Positions 42,502-51,002 of a stretch of DNA of 64,000 nt are shown in pieces; position 1 is the stretch's first letter; each line of letters starts with the position of its first letter. Source of the DNA: Phycisphaeraceae bacterium (GTDB lineage Bacteria > Planctomycetota > Phycisphaerae > Phycisphaerales > Phycisphaeraceae); the NCBI GenBank assembly GCA_028284155.1, contig JANQSF010000018.1:1-64000 (forward strand), in the 5' to 3' direction. A program made the position numbers and the translations under genes. The notes beneath the pieces are model-generated. The model worked only from the letters and a program-made list of their open reading frames with translations, was not told the origin of the DNA and made no database searches.

Positions 42502-44005
42502 TCGCTTGTTCACGCTCAACCATGCGCGGCGAATGCTCGCGCTTGTAGTGTTATCGCTGAGCCTGTTCACGCAGGCCGACGCCGCGCCGCGCATGAACGT
42601 CCTGTTTATCGCGACCGACGACCAGAACAACGACATCGGCTGCTACGACCACCCGCTGGTCAAGACGCCGCACATCGACCGTTTGGCCCGGCGGGGCGTG
42701 CGGTTCGACCATGCGTATTGCCAATACCCCGTCTGCAACCCGAGCCGGGCGAGCTTTCTGACCGGGCTGTACCCCGAGCAGACCGGTGTGCTCAACAACG
42801 GCGGCGACTTTCGTAAGAAGCAGCCGAACGTCGTGACGCTGCCGCAGCAGTTCATGAAGCAGGGCTACTTCGTCGCCCGGGTCGGCAAGCTGTACCACTA
42901 CGGCGTGCCGACGCAGATCGGTACGCCCGGCAAGGACGACCCGGCGTCGTGGCACGTCGCGGTCAACCCGCGCGGCCGCGACAAGGACGACGAGCCACTG
43001 ATCAAAACGATCCGCCCCGATTCGCGCAGCTTCGGCGGGACGCTCAGTTGGCTGTCAGCCGACGGGACCGACGCAGAACAGACCGACACCATCGGGGCCG
43101 AGGCCGCCATCCAACTCATGCGCGACCACCACCCGGACAAGACCGGTCGGCCGTTTTTCCTGGCCGTCGGTTTTTATCGCCCACACACGCCTTACGTCGC
43201 GCCGCACAAGTACTTCGACCTGTACCCGCGCGACAAGGTGCACGTCGTGAAAGACCCGCCGAACGACCGCGACGACATCCCGAAAGCGGCGCTGCCCGAT
43301 CGGCCTAATCAGTTGGGGCTGAGCGATGCGAAGAAGCGGGAGATCATCCAGGCCTACCACGCCAGCACGTCGTTCATGGACGCGCAGGTCGGCCGGCTGC
43401 TCGATGCCTTGGACGAATTGAAGTTGACCGGCACGACCTTGGTCGTTTTCGTGTCCGATCACGGCTACCACCTCGGTCGGCACGGTCTGTGGCAGAAGAG
43501 CGACCTGTTCGAGGCCAGTTGCCGCGTCCCGCTGGTCATCGCCGACCCACGCATGGTCACGACAGTTTCAGAGAATCGCGGGATGTCCAGCCAGAAGTTG
43601 GTCGAACTGGTCGACCTGTACCCGACGCTGACCGACCTGTGCGGCCTGCCCAAGCCCGCGCACGTGCAGGGGCGCAGCCTCGCGCCGCTGTTCCAACGGG
43701 GCAAGCAACTCGCGCCGCTCGACGAGGCGTATACCGTCACACAGATCCGCATGCGCGTGTGGGAAGGCAGAACGCCGAACCCCCGCCCGCTCGGTTACAC
43801 GATCCGGACAGATCAGTACCGCTACACCGAGTGGGGCGACAAGGGCCAGTTCGGTGTCGAACTGTACGACCACCAGGCCGACCCGCACGAATACACCAAC
43901 CTGGCCAAGGTCGAAGCGCACGCCGCCATCGTGTCGCGACTGAAACACCGCCTCACCGAACGCAAGACCGCCGCGCGTCGAAACCCCGTACCGCAAACCC
44001 CATGA
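42482..44005 (+). CDS. Type I sulfatase, iduronate-2-sulfatase-like
   Basis: 507 aa. The signal peptide ends in SLFTQADA. The active-site formylglycine motif is CNPSRASFLTGLYP, with Cys85 to be oxidised by a formylglycine-generating enzyme not seen here. Metal-binding blocks are NVLFIATDDQNND near the start and VFVSDHGYHLGRHGLW in the second half. It should remove sulfate from polysaccharides outside the cell, in line with planctomycete use of sulfated glycans. The start lies inside the preceding gene, consistent with an operon from the Nudix gene onward. Confidence 0.92.
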   Translation: MSTRMTNRLFTLNHARRMLALVVLSLSLFTQADAAPRMNVLFIATDDQNNDIGCYDHPLVKTPHIDRLARRGVRFDHAYCQYPVCNPSRASFLTGLYPEQTGVLNNGGDFRKKQPNVVTLPQQFMKQGYFVARVGKLYHYGVPTQIGTPGKDDPASWHVAVNPRGRDKDDEPLIKTIRPDSRSFGGTLSWLSADGTDAEQTDTIGAEAAIQLMRDHHPDKTGRPFFLAVGFYRPHTPYVAPHKYFDLYPRDKVHVVKDPPNDRDDIPKAALPDRPNQLGLSDAKKREIIQAYHASTSFMDAQVGRLLDALDELKLTGTTLVVFVSDHGYHLGRHGLWQKSDLFEASCRVPLVIADPRMVTTVSENRGMSSQKLVELVDLYPTLTDLCGLPKPAHVQGRSLAPLFQRGKQLAPLDEAYTVTQIRMRVWEGRTPNPRPLGYTIRTDQYRYTEWGDKGQFGVELYDHQADPHEYTNLAKVEAHAAIVSRLKHRLTERKTAARRNPVPQTP

Positions 44006-44006
44006 G

Positions 44007-44025
44007 CCGCTTGCGGCTTAGCGCG
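44007..44025. repeat. Short dispersed repeat, copy 2 (CCGCTTGCGGCTTAGCGCG)
   Basis: One-base variant of 12039-12057, starting right after the sulfatase stop codon. Confidence 0.6.
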
Positions 44026-44041
44026 ATGTGGTATGAGGCCT

Positions 44042-44785
44042 TTACGCCTCCATCAGATTCGCCTCAACAATCGCCTCTGCAAACCCCGCGTACGCGCCGC
44101 CGATCTGCTTGGCCATCGTGTCGGGGAACAGGTGGAAGTCGCCCGTGCGCAGCGCTTCGACGATCCCGTCGGCCACCATCTGCGGCGGGTCGGCGATCTC
44201 GCCGAGGCCGGCGCTGTCGGCCATGTCGGTCGCGATCGGGCCGGGGTGGACGCTCAGCACGGCCGTGCCATGTTCGCCCAGCTTCTCGCGCAGGGCCTGC
44301 GTGATCGAGTAGGCCGCGGCCTTGGAGGCGCAGTAGGTTGCGAAGTCCGCGAAGCTTTTCATGGACGCGACGGAGTTGAGCTGCACGAACGCGCCGCCGC
44401 CGTTGGCCTTGAGGACCGGCGCGAACGCCTGGGCCATGCGGATCAGGCCGAGCACGTTGACGTCGATCTCTTTCTGGATCGTGTCGATCGCGTTGTCCGA
44501 AAGCGGTGAGGCCGTGTGCAGGATGCCGGCGTTGTTGACGACCAGTTCCACGTCGCCGGCGGTCTGCGCGGCCGAGGTGATCGACGCGGCATCGCTCAGG
44601 TCGAGACGGACGGGGACAACTTTTTCGCCGTGGGCCGCGACCAGGTCGCCTGCCGAGTCGGTATTGCGCACGGCCGCGTAGGCCTTGGCCGCGCCGTTGG
44701 CGAGCAACGCCTCGACGATGGTCTTGCCGATGCCTCGGTTCGCGCCGGTGACGAGTGCGGCTTTGCCTTGGACGTCAAAACTCAT
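44042..44785 (-). CDS. Short-chain dehydrogenase/reductase
   Basis: 247 aa, classical SDR. The cofactor motif is VTGANRGIG, the structural motif is NNAG, and the catalytic Ser and YxxxK are in NSVASMKS and [17 protein letters not shown] follows, as in many SDRs. Cofactor and substrate are not evident. [14 protein letters not shown] is the natural start; an 11-residue upstream extension is dropped. It stands alone, convergent with the sulfatase. Confidence 0.9.
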   Translation of the reverse strand: MSFDVQGKAALVTGANRGIGKTIVEALLANGAAKAYAAVRNTDSAGDLVAAHGEKVVPVRLDLSDAASITSAAQTAGDVELVVNNAGILHTASPLSDNAIDTIQKEIDVNVLGLIRMAQAFAPVLKANGGGAFVQLNSVASMKSFADFATYCASKAAAYSITQALREKLGEHGTAVLSVHPGPIATDMADSAGLGEIADPPQMVADGIVEALRTGDFHLFPDTMAKQIGGAYAGFAEAIVEANLMEA

Positions 44786-44950
44786 GGTAGATGGTCCTTT
44801 GGTGGGGGCGGGTTGCACAAGTGTTGCTAGTTAGATACACCCCAATCGAGAAGGTAACAGCGCGCCGATGGCCGTCGCGGACTTGGTCGGTCGGTGTCAA
44901 ACCGCAGATGGCCCGCTCGGCCGACGCCGGTCGAACCGACGACGCACGCG

Positions 44951-45066
44951 GTAGGGTGGGCCAAGGCTTGGCGCGGCCCACCAATGGGCGCTCCTTCAAC
45001 ACGATTGACGCAAGGTTTCATGCGAACGCCAGACGGTGGGCCGCGCCGAGCCTTGGCCCACCCTAC
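44951..45066. repeat. Foldback element with GTAGGGTGGGCC arms
   Basis: Arms of 32 bases at 44951-44982 and 45035-45066 match as inverted repeats at 31 positions, with a 52-base centre. It ends 23 bases from the TPR gene stop. Little else lies in the 304-base gap 44786-45089. Confidence 0.9.
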
Positions 45067-45089
45067 GCCGTACCTTCTTAAGGGTTGAC

Positions 45090-48020
45090 TCACCGATTCC
45101 CCGCCCGCGCGGCTTGGATGATCAACTGGTTGATCTCGCGGCGCTGAGCGGGCGTCGGGTTGCGTTGAATAGCCAGGTTCAGCGTCTTCAGCGCGGCTTG
45201 ATTCTGTCCCTGCTGCATCTCCCGCTTGGCCTGCGCGATGAGTTGCGCGGCCTGCGGGTTGCTCGACGAGCGTTCGTTCTCGATCGCGCGGTTGAGGTGC
45301 GGGATGACCTGTTTGGTTATCATCTCGTTGATCTGCCGACGCTCCTCACGTGTCGGGCCGGCCTGCGTGGCGTTCTGCAGCTTCTTGAACGCGGCCTTGT
45401 ATTGCTTGTTGGCGATGTCGACCTTGGCCAGTTCGATCAACGCCGTGGCCGACGCGCCGGTGGCCAAGCCGCCGAAGTTGTTGTCGCCCTTGCCGTCGCC
45501 GATGTTGGGAATCAGGCTGGTCGCGGGTTTGGTGTTGGCCGCGGCCGCACGGAAGTACTTCTGCGCCTCGTCGTTGCGTCCCTTGGCTTGCAACGCCTTG
45601 CCGGCCGCGAGGTGGGCACGCGACGCGAGCGTCGCGCCGTTGACCGGTTTGGGGATCGGCAACTCGGGGGCCTTGGGGTCGGGGCGCATCGCGCCCCACA
45701 TCAGCGCGGCCACGCCGTCGTGCGGGTAGCGCAACGCCAGGTCGCCGGCCGCGACGGTGTGCTTGAAGCCTTTGTCGGGTTTGCCGGTCGTGCGCAGGGC
45801 GAGGCCGAGGTCCTGTTCGATCTGCATGAGGTTGGCCATATCGTCCGCGTCGCGCGGCCACGACGTGCCGGCACCCTGGTCGTCGATCTTCAGGCGTGCA
45901 CGCTCGAGCGCGGCGGCGACTTTCAGTAGGCCGATCGCGCGCGGGATGTTGCGCGCCTCGCGCTCGGCGATGGCGAGGTACGCCGTCGCCCGCGCGTCGA
46001 TCGGGTCGAGCTTGCGGGCGCGTTCCAGGTGCGGGGCGAGCGCCGCCCAACCGTCGCGCTTGATGTTCCGCCAGGTCAGCTTGAGCAGCGGGGCGGCCGT
46101 CGTTTCGAAGAGCTGCCAACTCGCCGCCTCCTGCTTCAATGCGTGGTCGTGTTGGCCGAGGAAACGCAGGTAGCGGATCAACTCGTCGTGCGCCTTGATC
46201 GAATTGGGATACCGCTTGACCGCCTGGTCGTAAAGCCGCAACGCCTGGTTCCGCGAGCCGAACCAATCTTCATACGACGCTTCGAGCAGCAGGCCGTCGT
46301 GCGTGCCCTTGCTGACCTTGATGGCGGCCTCCATCGTGGCCTTGGCCTTCTTCTGCAACTCGGCCGCCTGTCGTTGCAACGCCGCCGCCAGCGACAGGTC
46401 GCCGCTGGACGGGGCGTGGCGGGTCGTTTCCGTGATCTTCCAGACGCCGTTGTAACGGCGCTCGTAATGCGTGCTGGACGAGTACGTCGGCATGCGCAGG
46501 CCGAACGCGCGGGCCATCAGGTTGCCGATCTGTCGCTTGTAATACTGAGCAAGCAGACGTACGGCCGCCGGGTTTTTCTTGCCCGCGGCGTTGACGACCT
46601 TCTTCAGGATGCGGTCAGCCTCCGACGTGCGCCCCAGTGCGTCGAGTACGTACGCCTTGGCCACTAGCGCGCCGGTGTGTTCCGGGTCGATGGCGACGGC
46701 TTGCTCGGCGTAATGCAGCGCGCGACCCAACTCCATCTTCGACGTGTGCTGCCAGCGGAACGGCGCGACGCCGCGCCGCGTCTCGACGTCGCCCCCGCGG
46801 TTGGACGCCTCGTCGTGCAGGTACAAGGCAAGCTCGATGCGCGGCTTGATGGCCTTTGGGTCGGCGCGCGCCGCGTCATCCAACTCGCGCAGCTTGTCCT
46901 GATACTGCTCGGCGTAGCGCACGCGTTTCGGCGCGTGGGCGCGGTGGAGTCGCTCGGCAATGGGCACTAGCGTTTCAATCGCCGCGCCTGCCACGGCCTG
47001 CTTCTCCAACTCGCCTAACAGTTGCAACGGGTCGGCCCTAACCTCTTGCTTGGCGAACAGTTGATCGATCGCCTTTGCAAGTCGTTCGTTCGGCTTGCCG
47101 CTGTATTTGTTAACCAGCGCCAGGTCGGACCTAGCCCGTCGCGTGTCACCCATTGACGCGGCCGCGAGCGATCGGCCGGTGTAGGCGCCCAGCGCGCGGG
47201 TGTTGATTGTCAACGCCTTGGTGTAGTCCCACCGCGCCGTGGCCGGCCGGGCGATGCGCATCCACAGGTTGCCTGACTCGGTGTTCATGTCGGCGTCGAA
47301 CGGATTGACCGACAGCGCCAGGTCGAGCATCTGCCGCGCGTCGCGCAGCTTGTTTTCACTGACCATGCGCTTGGCGTAGTCAAAGTTGCGCGACGTCAGT
47401 TCCGGCCGGGCCAGCGCGCGGTGTGCGAACCATCGGCCGACCTTGCGCTTGGCTTCTGTGAAGGCGGGCGAGTTGGTGTCGCGGCCCGCCTCGCGCTCGC
47501 CACGGTACGGCATGGCCAAGCCGTAGTAGAGTGTTGAGGCGTACGCGGTCGAATAGTCCTTGCCGCCCTGGATCATGTGGCCGGGGATGCCCTTGAACGT
47601 GTGCGTCGGCTGCCCCGGTTTGCGCAGGCTCTGCGGGATCGGGATGCCGCGGCTCGGATCGGTCACGCCGCTCATCGCGTCGAGCGCGTAGCTCCAGAGT
47701 TGCGCCTCACGGTCTTTGACGGGCAGACGCGCACGCGACAGGTCGTCGCGGGCCTGTTTGAATTGGCCGAGCAACGTGTGCGCGACACCGCGCCCCAGCA
47801 GCACGCGGCCGTCAGCGGGCGCTCGCCGCTGCGCGTCGTTGAGTGACGCGACGGCCTGTTTGAACTGACCCTCGCGCAGTTGCATCAGGCCCTGCCAGTA
47901 CACGTCCCAGCGCGCGGGGTCGCCGGCCGGCGTGGGCGGCGCGGCGTGGGTCGCCGCGGTGAACAGGCTGACGAGCACAGCGATAACCGAGCCGGTGACG
48001 AGCGTCATTCGATTCTGCAT
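45090..48020 (-). CDS. Large secreted TPR-repeat protein
   Basis: 976 aa. The signal peptide is SVIAVLVSLFTAATHAA. Tetratricopeptide helices start at once (WQGLMQLREGQFKQAVASLN and LLGRGVAHTLLGQFKQARDD) and recur along the chain (HYAEQAVAIDPEHTGALVAK and AYVLDALGRTSEADRILKKV). A Gln/Asn-rich C-terminal part has two similar segments, GPTREERRQINEMI and NPTPAQRREINQLI. It is a scaffold of unknown partners, probably periplasmic. It ends next to the foldback element at 44951. Confidence 0.82.
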   Translation of the reverse strand: MQNRMTLVTGSVIAVLVSLFTAATHAAPPTPAGDPARWDVYWQGLMQLREGQFKQAVASLNDAQRRAPADGRVLLGRGVAHTLLGQFKQARDDLSRARLPVKDREAQLWSYALDAMSGVTDPSRGIPIPQSLRKPGQPTHTFKGIPGHMIQGGKDYSTAYASTLYYGLAMPYRGEREAGRDTNSPAFTEAKRKVGRWFAHRALARPELTSRNFDYAKRMVSENKLRDARQMLDLALSVNPFDADMNTESGNLWMRIARPATARWDYTKALTINTRALGAYTGRSLAAASMGDTRRARSDLALVNKYSGKPNERLAKAIDQLFAKQEVRADPLQLLGELEKQAVAGAAIETLVPIAERLHRAHAPKRVRYAEQYQDKLRELDDAARADPKAIKPRIELALYLHDEASNRGGDVETRRGVAPFRWQHTSKMELGRALHYAEQAVAIDPEHTGALVAKAYVLDALGRTSEADRILKKVVNAAGKKNPAAVRLLAQYYKRQIGNLMARAFGLRMPTYSSSTHYERRYNGVWKITETTRHAPSSGDLSLAAALQRQAAELQKKAKATMEAAIKVSKGTHDGLLLEASYEDWFGSRNQALRLYDQAVKRYPNSIKAHDELIRYLRFLGQHDHALKQEAASWQLFETTAAPLLKLTWRNIKRDGWAALAPHLERARKLDPIDARATAYLAIAEREARNIPRAIGLLKVAAALERARLKIDDQGAGTSWPRDADDMANLMQIEQDLGLALRTTGKPDKGFKHTVAAGDLALRYPHDGVAALMWGAMRPDPKAPELPIPKPVNGATLASRAHLAAGKALQAKGRNDEAQKYFRAAAANTKPATSLIPNIGDGKGDNNFGGLATGASATALIELAKVDIANKQYKAAFKKLQNATQAGPTREERRQINEMITKQVIPHLNRAIENERSSSNPQAAQLIAQAKREMQQGQNQAALKTLNLAIQRNPTPAQRREINQLIIQAARAGNR

Positions 48021-48312
48021 GGTGTGTGCCCCAACGAGCCGAACGGCCGGTCAGGTGAGGCCTGCACCCATGGCGGCGACCGACGCGCACGGTGAGGGCG
48101 CATTGTACCGTGGATGTTGGATGATTGGTCGGTACGATGCGGGCGAGCGATTGGCGTGCCAGTGGCTAAGGTTCGGCGTGCCACAGCGGTCACGCAGAGG
48201 ATGATCCCAAACCCGGTACGCTTCGGAGTGAAGATGAACAACCGCCTGTGGCACGCAAAGCCTTTGCCACAGGCCACCCAGCACCCGCGACCGGCGTCGC
48301 GCCAGGCGACGT
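48021..48312. other. Intergenic region with GTGCCAC foldback
   Basis: 292 bases between two minus-strand genes. It contains GCGTGCCACAGCGGT at 48176-48190 and ACCGCCTGTGGCACGC at 48241-48256 as inverted arms, plus a further GTGCCAG-like piece. No gene is seen. Confidence 0.6.
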
Positions 48313-49380
48313 TCAGTTGGCCCGCTTCTGATTCTTCAGCAACTCAATCATCGCATCACCCATCGCGTGGCCGATGCGCACGTGCCAGATCGCGCTGCCC
48401 AGGTAGTGATACGGGTGGTCCGAGCCGGTCTTCTGCCACTCCTCGAACCGCTTGCGCCACTCGGGGTAGAGCTTTTCAGCCGCTTTGTCCACGAGCACGT
48501 CGGTCTTGACGGCTTTGACGTTGCCCTTGAATTCGGGCACGTTCTCCATCGCCAGTTGGGCGTTCTTGATCACGAGCATGGGGCCTTTGGCGGGCTTGGA
48601 CATGTTTTGACCCATCACGCCGATGACAAACGGCAGCTTCGGCGACTTGAAGTCCTTCCGCACGTCGTTGATGAAGTGCTTCATGTTCGACTTGTACTCG
48701 GTCTCCGCGCCGTTGTACTGGTCGTTCCAGCCCTGGAACCAGACAAAACCGGCGATCTCGAGCTTCTTACCCCTCGTCGAGGGGAACAGCTCGCCGTGCT
48801 TCTCGAACGTCTCTTTCACCTCGGCGAGCATGTTGCGGTACGATCGGCCGTACACCTCTTTGATGTCGGCCATGGTCGGCAGCGGGTCGTTGCGGTTGCG
48901 GCGTTTGTTGTTGTTCTCGGTGCGCTTCTTGGCGTTTTCCAGTTCCTTGTTCAGGAATTCGTCGCTGGGCATGCCGGCCGAGGGCGAGCGGAACAGCTTG
49001 TAGAGCGAATGGCCGCCCCACGCGGTTTTGATGAGGATGACCGGCTCGTCGAAGTGGTTGCCCATCACCGTGCCGAATTCGAGTTCGACGCCGGTGCGGT
49101 CGCCGGAGCCGAAGCCGGGCTTGAGTCCGCCGTGCTTGTTGAGGAACTTGACGAACACGTCGTCGCGGACGATCCACTCGTTGCCCTTGCGCAGGTGGGC
49201 GAAGTGGTGCTTGGTCTTTTCGTCCACGGCCTGGTGTTCGATAAGGATCTTCTGGACCTTGCCCTCCATGTTCGATTGGCCGGCGAGGATGAAGACCTTG
49301 ACGGTGCCGTCGGCCGCGTGCAGCGGCAAGGCCAGGGAGAGAAGGCAAGCGAGTGTGAGTGCAAGCGCGAGACGTGTCAT
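48313..49380 (-). CDS. Secreted SASA-type carbohydrate esterase
   Basis: 355 aa. Signal peptide LALALTLACLLSLALPLHA. The SGNH-hydrolase block I is VFILAGQSNMEG with Ser36. IKTAWGGHSL and GFVWFQGWNDQY are the family's later blocks, and DHPYHYLGSAIWHVRIGH holds the probable Asp/His pair. The family includes sialate O-acetylesterases and acetylxylan esterases that deacetylate glycans outside the cytoplasm. The longer frame, up to 49521, reads through the tRNA and is rejected. Confidence 0.85.
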   Translation of the reverse strand: MTRLALALTLACLLSLALPLHAADGTVKVFILAGQSNMEGKVQKILIEHQAVDEKTKHHFAHLRKGNEWIVRDDVFVKFLNKHGGLKPGFGSGDRTGVELEFGTVMGNHFDEPVILIKTAWGGHSLYKLFRSPSAGMPSDEFLNKELENAKKRTENNNKRRNRNDPLPTMADIKEVYGRSYRNMLAEVKETFEKHGELFPSTRGKKLEIAGFVWFQGWNDQYNGAETEYKSNMKHFINDVRKDFKSPKLPFVIGVMGQNMSKPAKGPMLVIKNAQLAMENVPEFKGNVKAVKTDVLVDKAAEKLYPEWRKRFEEWQKTGSDHPYHYLGSAIWHVRIGHAMGDAMIELLKNQKRAN

Positions 49381-49462
49381 CGTGATCCTTTCGAGGAGTG
49401 TCGACTCAGTGACGCCCACGGATCGGAAAGCGTGAGCTCCCGCTCCCGGGGGTCGGGGGCAA

Positions 49463-49536
49463 TACCCGCGGCAGGATTCGAACCTGCAACCTTCCGCTCC
49501 GGAGGCGGATGCTCTATCCAATTGAGCTACGCGGGC
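49463..49536 (-). tRNA. tRNA-Arg (anticodon CCG)
   Basis: Cloverleaf read on the minus strand: acceptor GCCCGCG with CGCGGGU, D-arm GCUCAAUUGGAUAGAGC, anticodon stem UCCGC/GCGGA with loop CUCCGGA (anticodon CCG), and T-arm GCAGG UUCGAAU CCUGC. CCA is not encoded. The first acceptor pair would be G-U. Confidence 0.95.
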
Positions 49537-49638
49537 AGCGCGGGGCGATTATAACGGGTCGGTGTGGGGTGGCGCGGTTGAAGGGCAGGCGAGATCGGGC
49601 GGATTTGCGGGATACGTCGCGCGCGACGTTCAATCGAA

Positions 49639-50865
49639 TCAATTCCCCCCGGCGTCTGCCGCGGATTCGTACAACTCGGTCTTCGGGTAGAAGGCGTACC
49701 ACGCAAACCAATACGTGTGAACGGCCTGTGCCCCGGCGGGCGTCTGCACGACCTGCACGGACTCGTCGTCAACACTGAGTTGCACGACGCCGTCTGCCAA
49801 CTCGTCTTTAAACACGCCTTCGGTGGCGTCTTTTCTCACGGCCTCCAACGGGTAAGCCTTGGCAATGTCACCGACGCGCACGCCGACCACCGGCACTTTC
49901 TGCCGGCCGAGCCGCGCGCTCTGGTGCTCAATTGGAAACATCAGGCGGTCGTGCCGGAAGTAGGTCGCGTACGCTTGCCGTTCGTACCGCGATTGATAGT
50001 TCGCGAAACCCGTTTCCATCGTCAGGACCGTGCTGTTGGGGTGTCTCTTGGTCCACTTGTCGAGCGTCGTCAATTCCCAACCGTCCAGGTGCTTCAACGA
50101 CTTGCCAACGTTCGGCCCACTGACCGCCTCGAATCCGATCTGCGACCAGAGCGCGTTGTCCATGCGGTCGTACAACAGGACGTTGGAGTTGGTCAGCATG
50201 CCGCTGACGCCAAACTCGTAGGTCTTCCCACCCAACCGCCGTTCAGCCACGCTGACCGAGTCGCACAACGGGCAGTAAACGACCAACACCGGCGTCTTGT
50301 CGTCGCCCGTGCCCAGCAGATCGTTGACGATCTCATGCCAGACGATGATCGGAATGGGGTACGCGCGTGACTGACCGCCGACGGTCAGTCCGACAACACG
50401 CGTGTTGGCGGGGAAAAGGGCTTCCTTGGCGGGGACGAACTTCGGCCACTGTGGCGTGCGCGGCGGGCCGTGTTGGGTTTGGCCGACCGCTTGGGCGGCG
50501 GCTTCGGTTGTCAACGCGGGAATGCTGTCCTTGCGCGGTCCGCCGTTGAAGATACGTTGTCGCAGGTCGGTGTCGAGGCCGTCCGTATCGAAACGACTCA
50601 GAATCTCGTCGTTGACGGCCGAACGCGGCTTGGGTTTCTGGTTCAGTCGTTCGTTCAACTCCCGCTTGGCCTGCTCGTACCAGGCGGCGTCGGCTTCGTG
50701 CTCCTGCCATCGGTCCCAATGCGGTCGAAGCATTACGGCGATGACGCCCAACGCCGCCACGACGATCACGCCGGCCAGGACCAACCGCGCGCCCGACCAG
50801 TAAGACGGGTCAGTTTCGCCCGCCTCGTCGTTCGACAACAGTTCTGGTGATTCATCGTGTGCCAT
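49639..50865 (-). CDS. DUF3179-domain membrane-anchored protein
   Basis: 408 aa. One membrane helix near the N-terminus (LVLAGVIVVAALGVIAVML) puts the rest outside the cytoplasm. The DUF3179 core has RAYPIPIIVWHEIVND, VVYCPLCDS with two cysteines, TYEFGVSGMLTNSNVLLYDR and SQIGFEAVSGP. The function of the family is unknown; the conserved His and CPLC hint at metal or redox chemistry. Divergent from the AddB-like gene, with about 137 bases between them. Confidence 0.85.
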   Translation of the reverse strand: MAHDESPELLSNDEAGETDPSYWSGARLVLAGVIVVAALGVIAVMLRPHWDRWQEHEADAAWYEQAKRELNERLNQKPKPRSAVNDEILSRFDTDGLDTDLRQRIFNGGPRKDSIPALTTEAAAQAVGQTQHGPPRTPQWPKFVPAKEALFPANTRVVGLTVGGQSRAYPIPIIVWHEIVNDLLGTGDDKTPVLVVYCPLCDSVSVAERRLGGKTYEFGVSGMLTNSNVLLYDRMDNALWSQIGFEAVSGPNVGKSLKHLDGWELTTLDKWTKRHPNSTVLTMETGFANYQSRYERQAYATYFRHDRLMFPIEHQSARLGRQKVPVVGVRVGDIAKAYPLEAVRKDATEGVFKDELADGVVQLSVDDESVQVVQTPAGAQAVHTYWFAWYAFYPKTELYESAADAGGN

Positions 50866-51002
50866 GTTTGACTCTGTCGCGGAGTGTCGCCCGAGCTCTC
50901 AGCTTACCGTCAATCGCAACGGGCTGGATTGACCTGGGCGCAATCCGTCTTGAGTTGCGATTATTCCGGTCCAGCCGCTCGACTACACTAATCGTCTCTC
51001 AC

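Noticed and set aside
45036..45929. A plus-strand open frame at the end of the TPR gene
   Set aside because: Antisense to TPR coding sequence and overlapping the foldback element.
49463..49536. tRNA-Arg as an integration site
   Set aside because: No integrase and no duplicated tRNA 3' end are found nearby.
48367..49554. A plus-strand open frame across the SASA esterase gene and the tRNA
   Set aside because: It crosses a tRNA and is antisense to the esterase, whose active-site motifs are clear.
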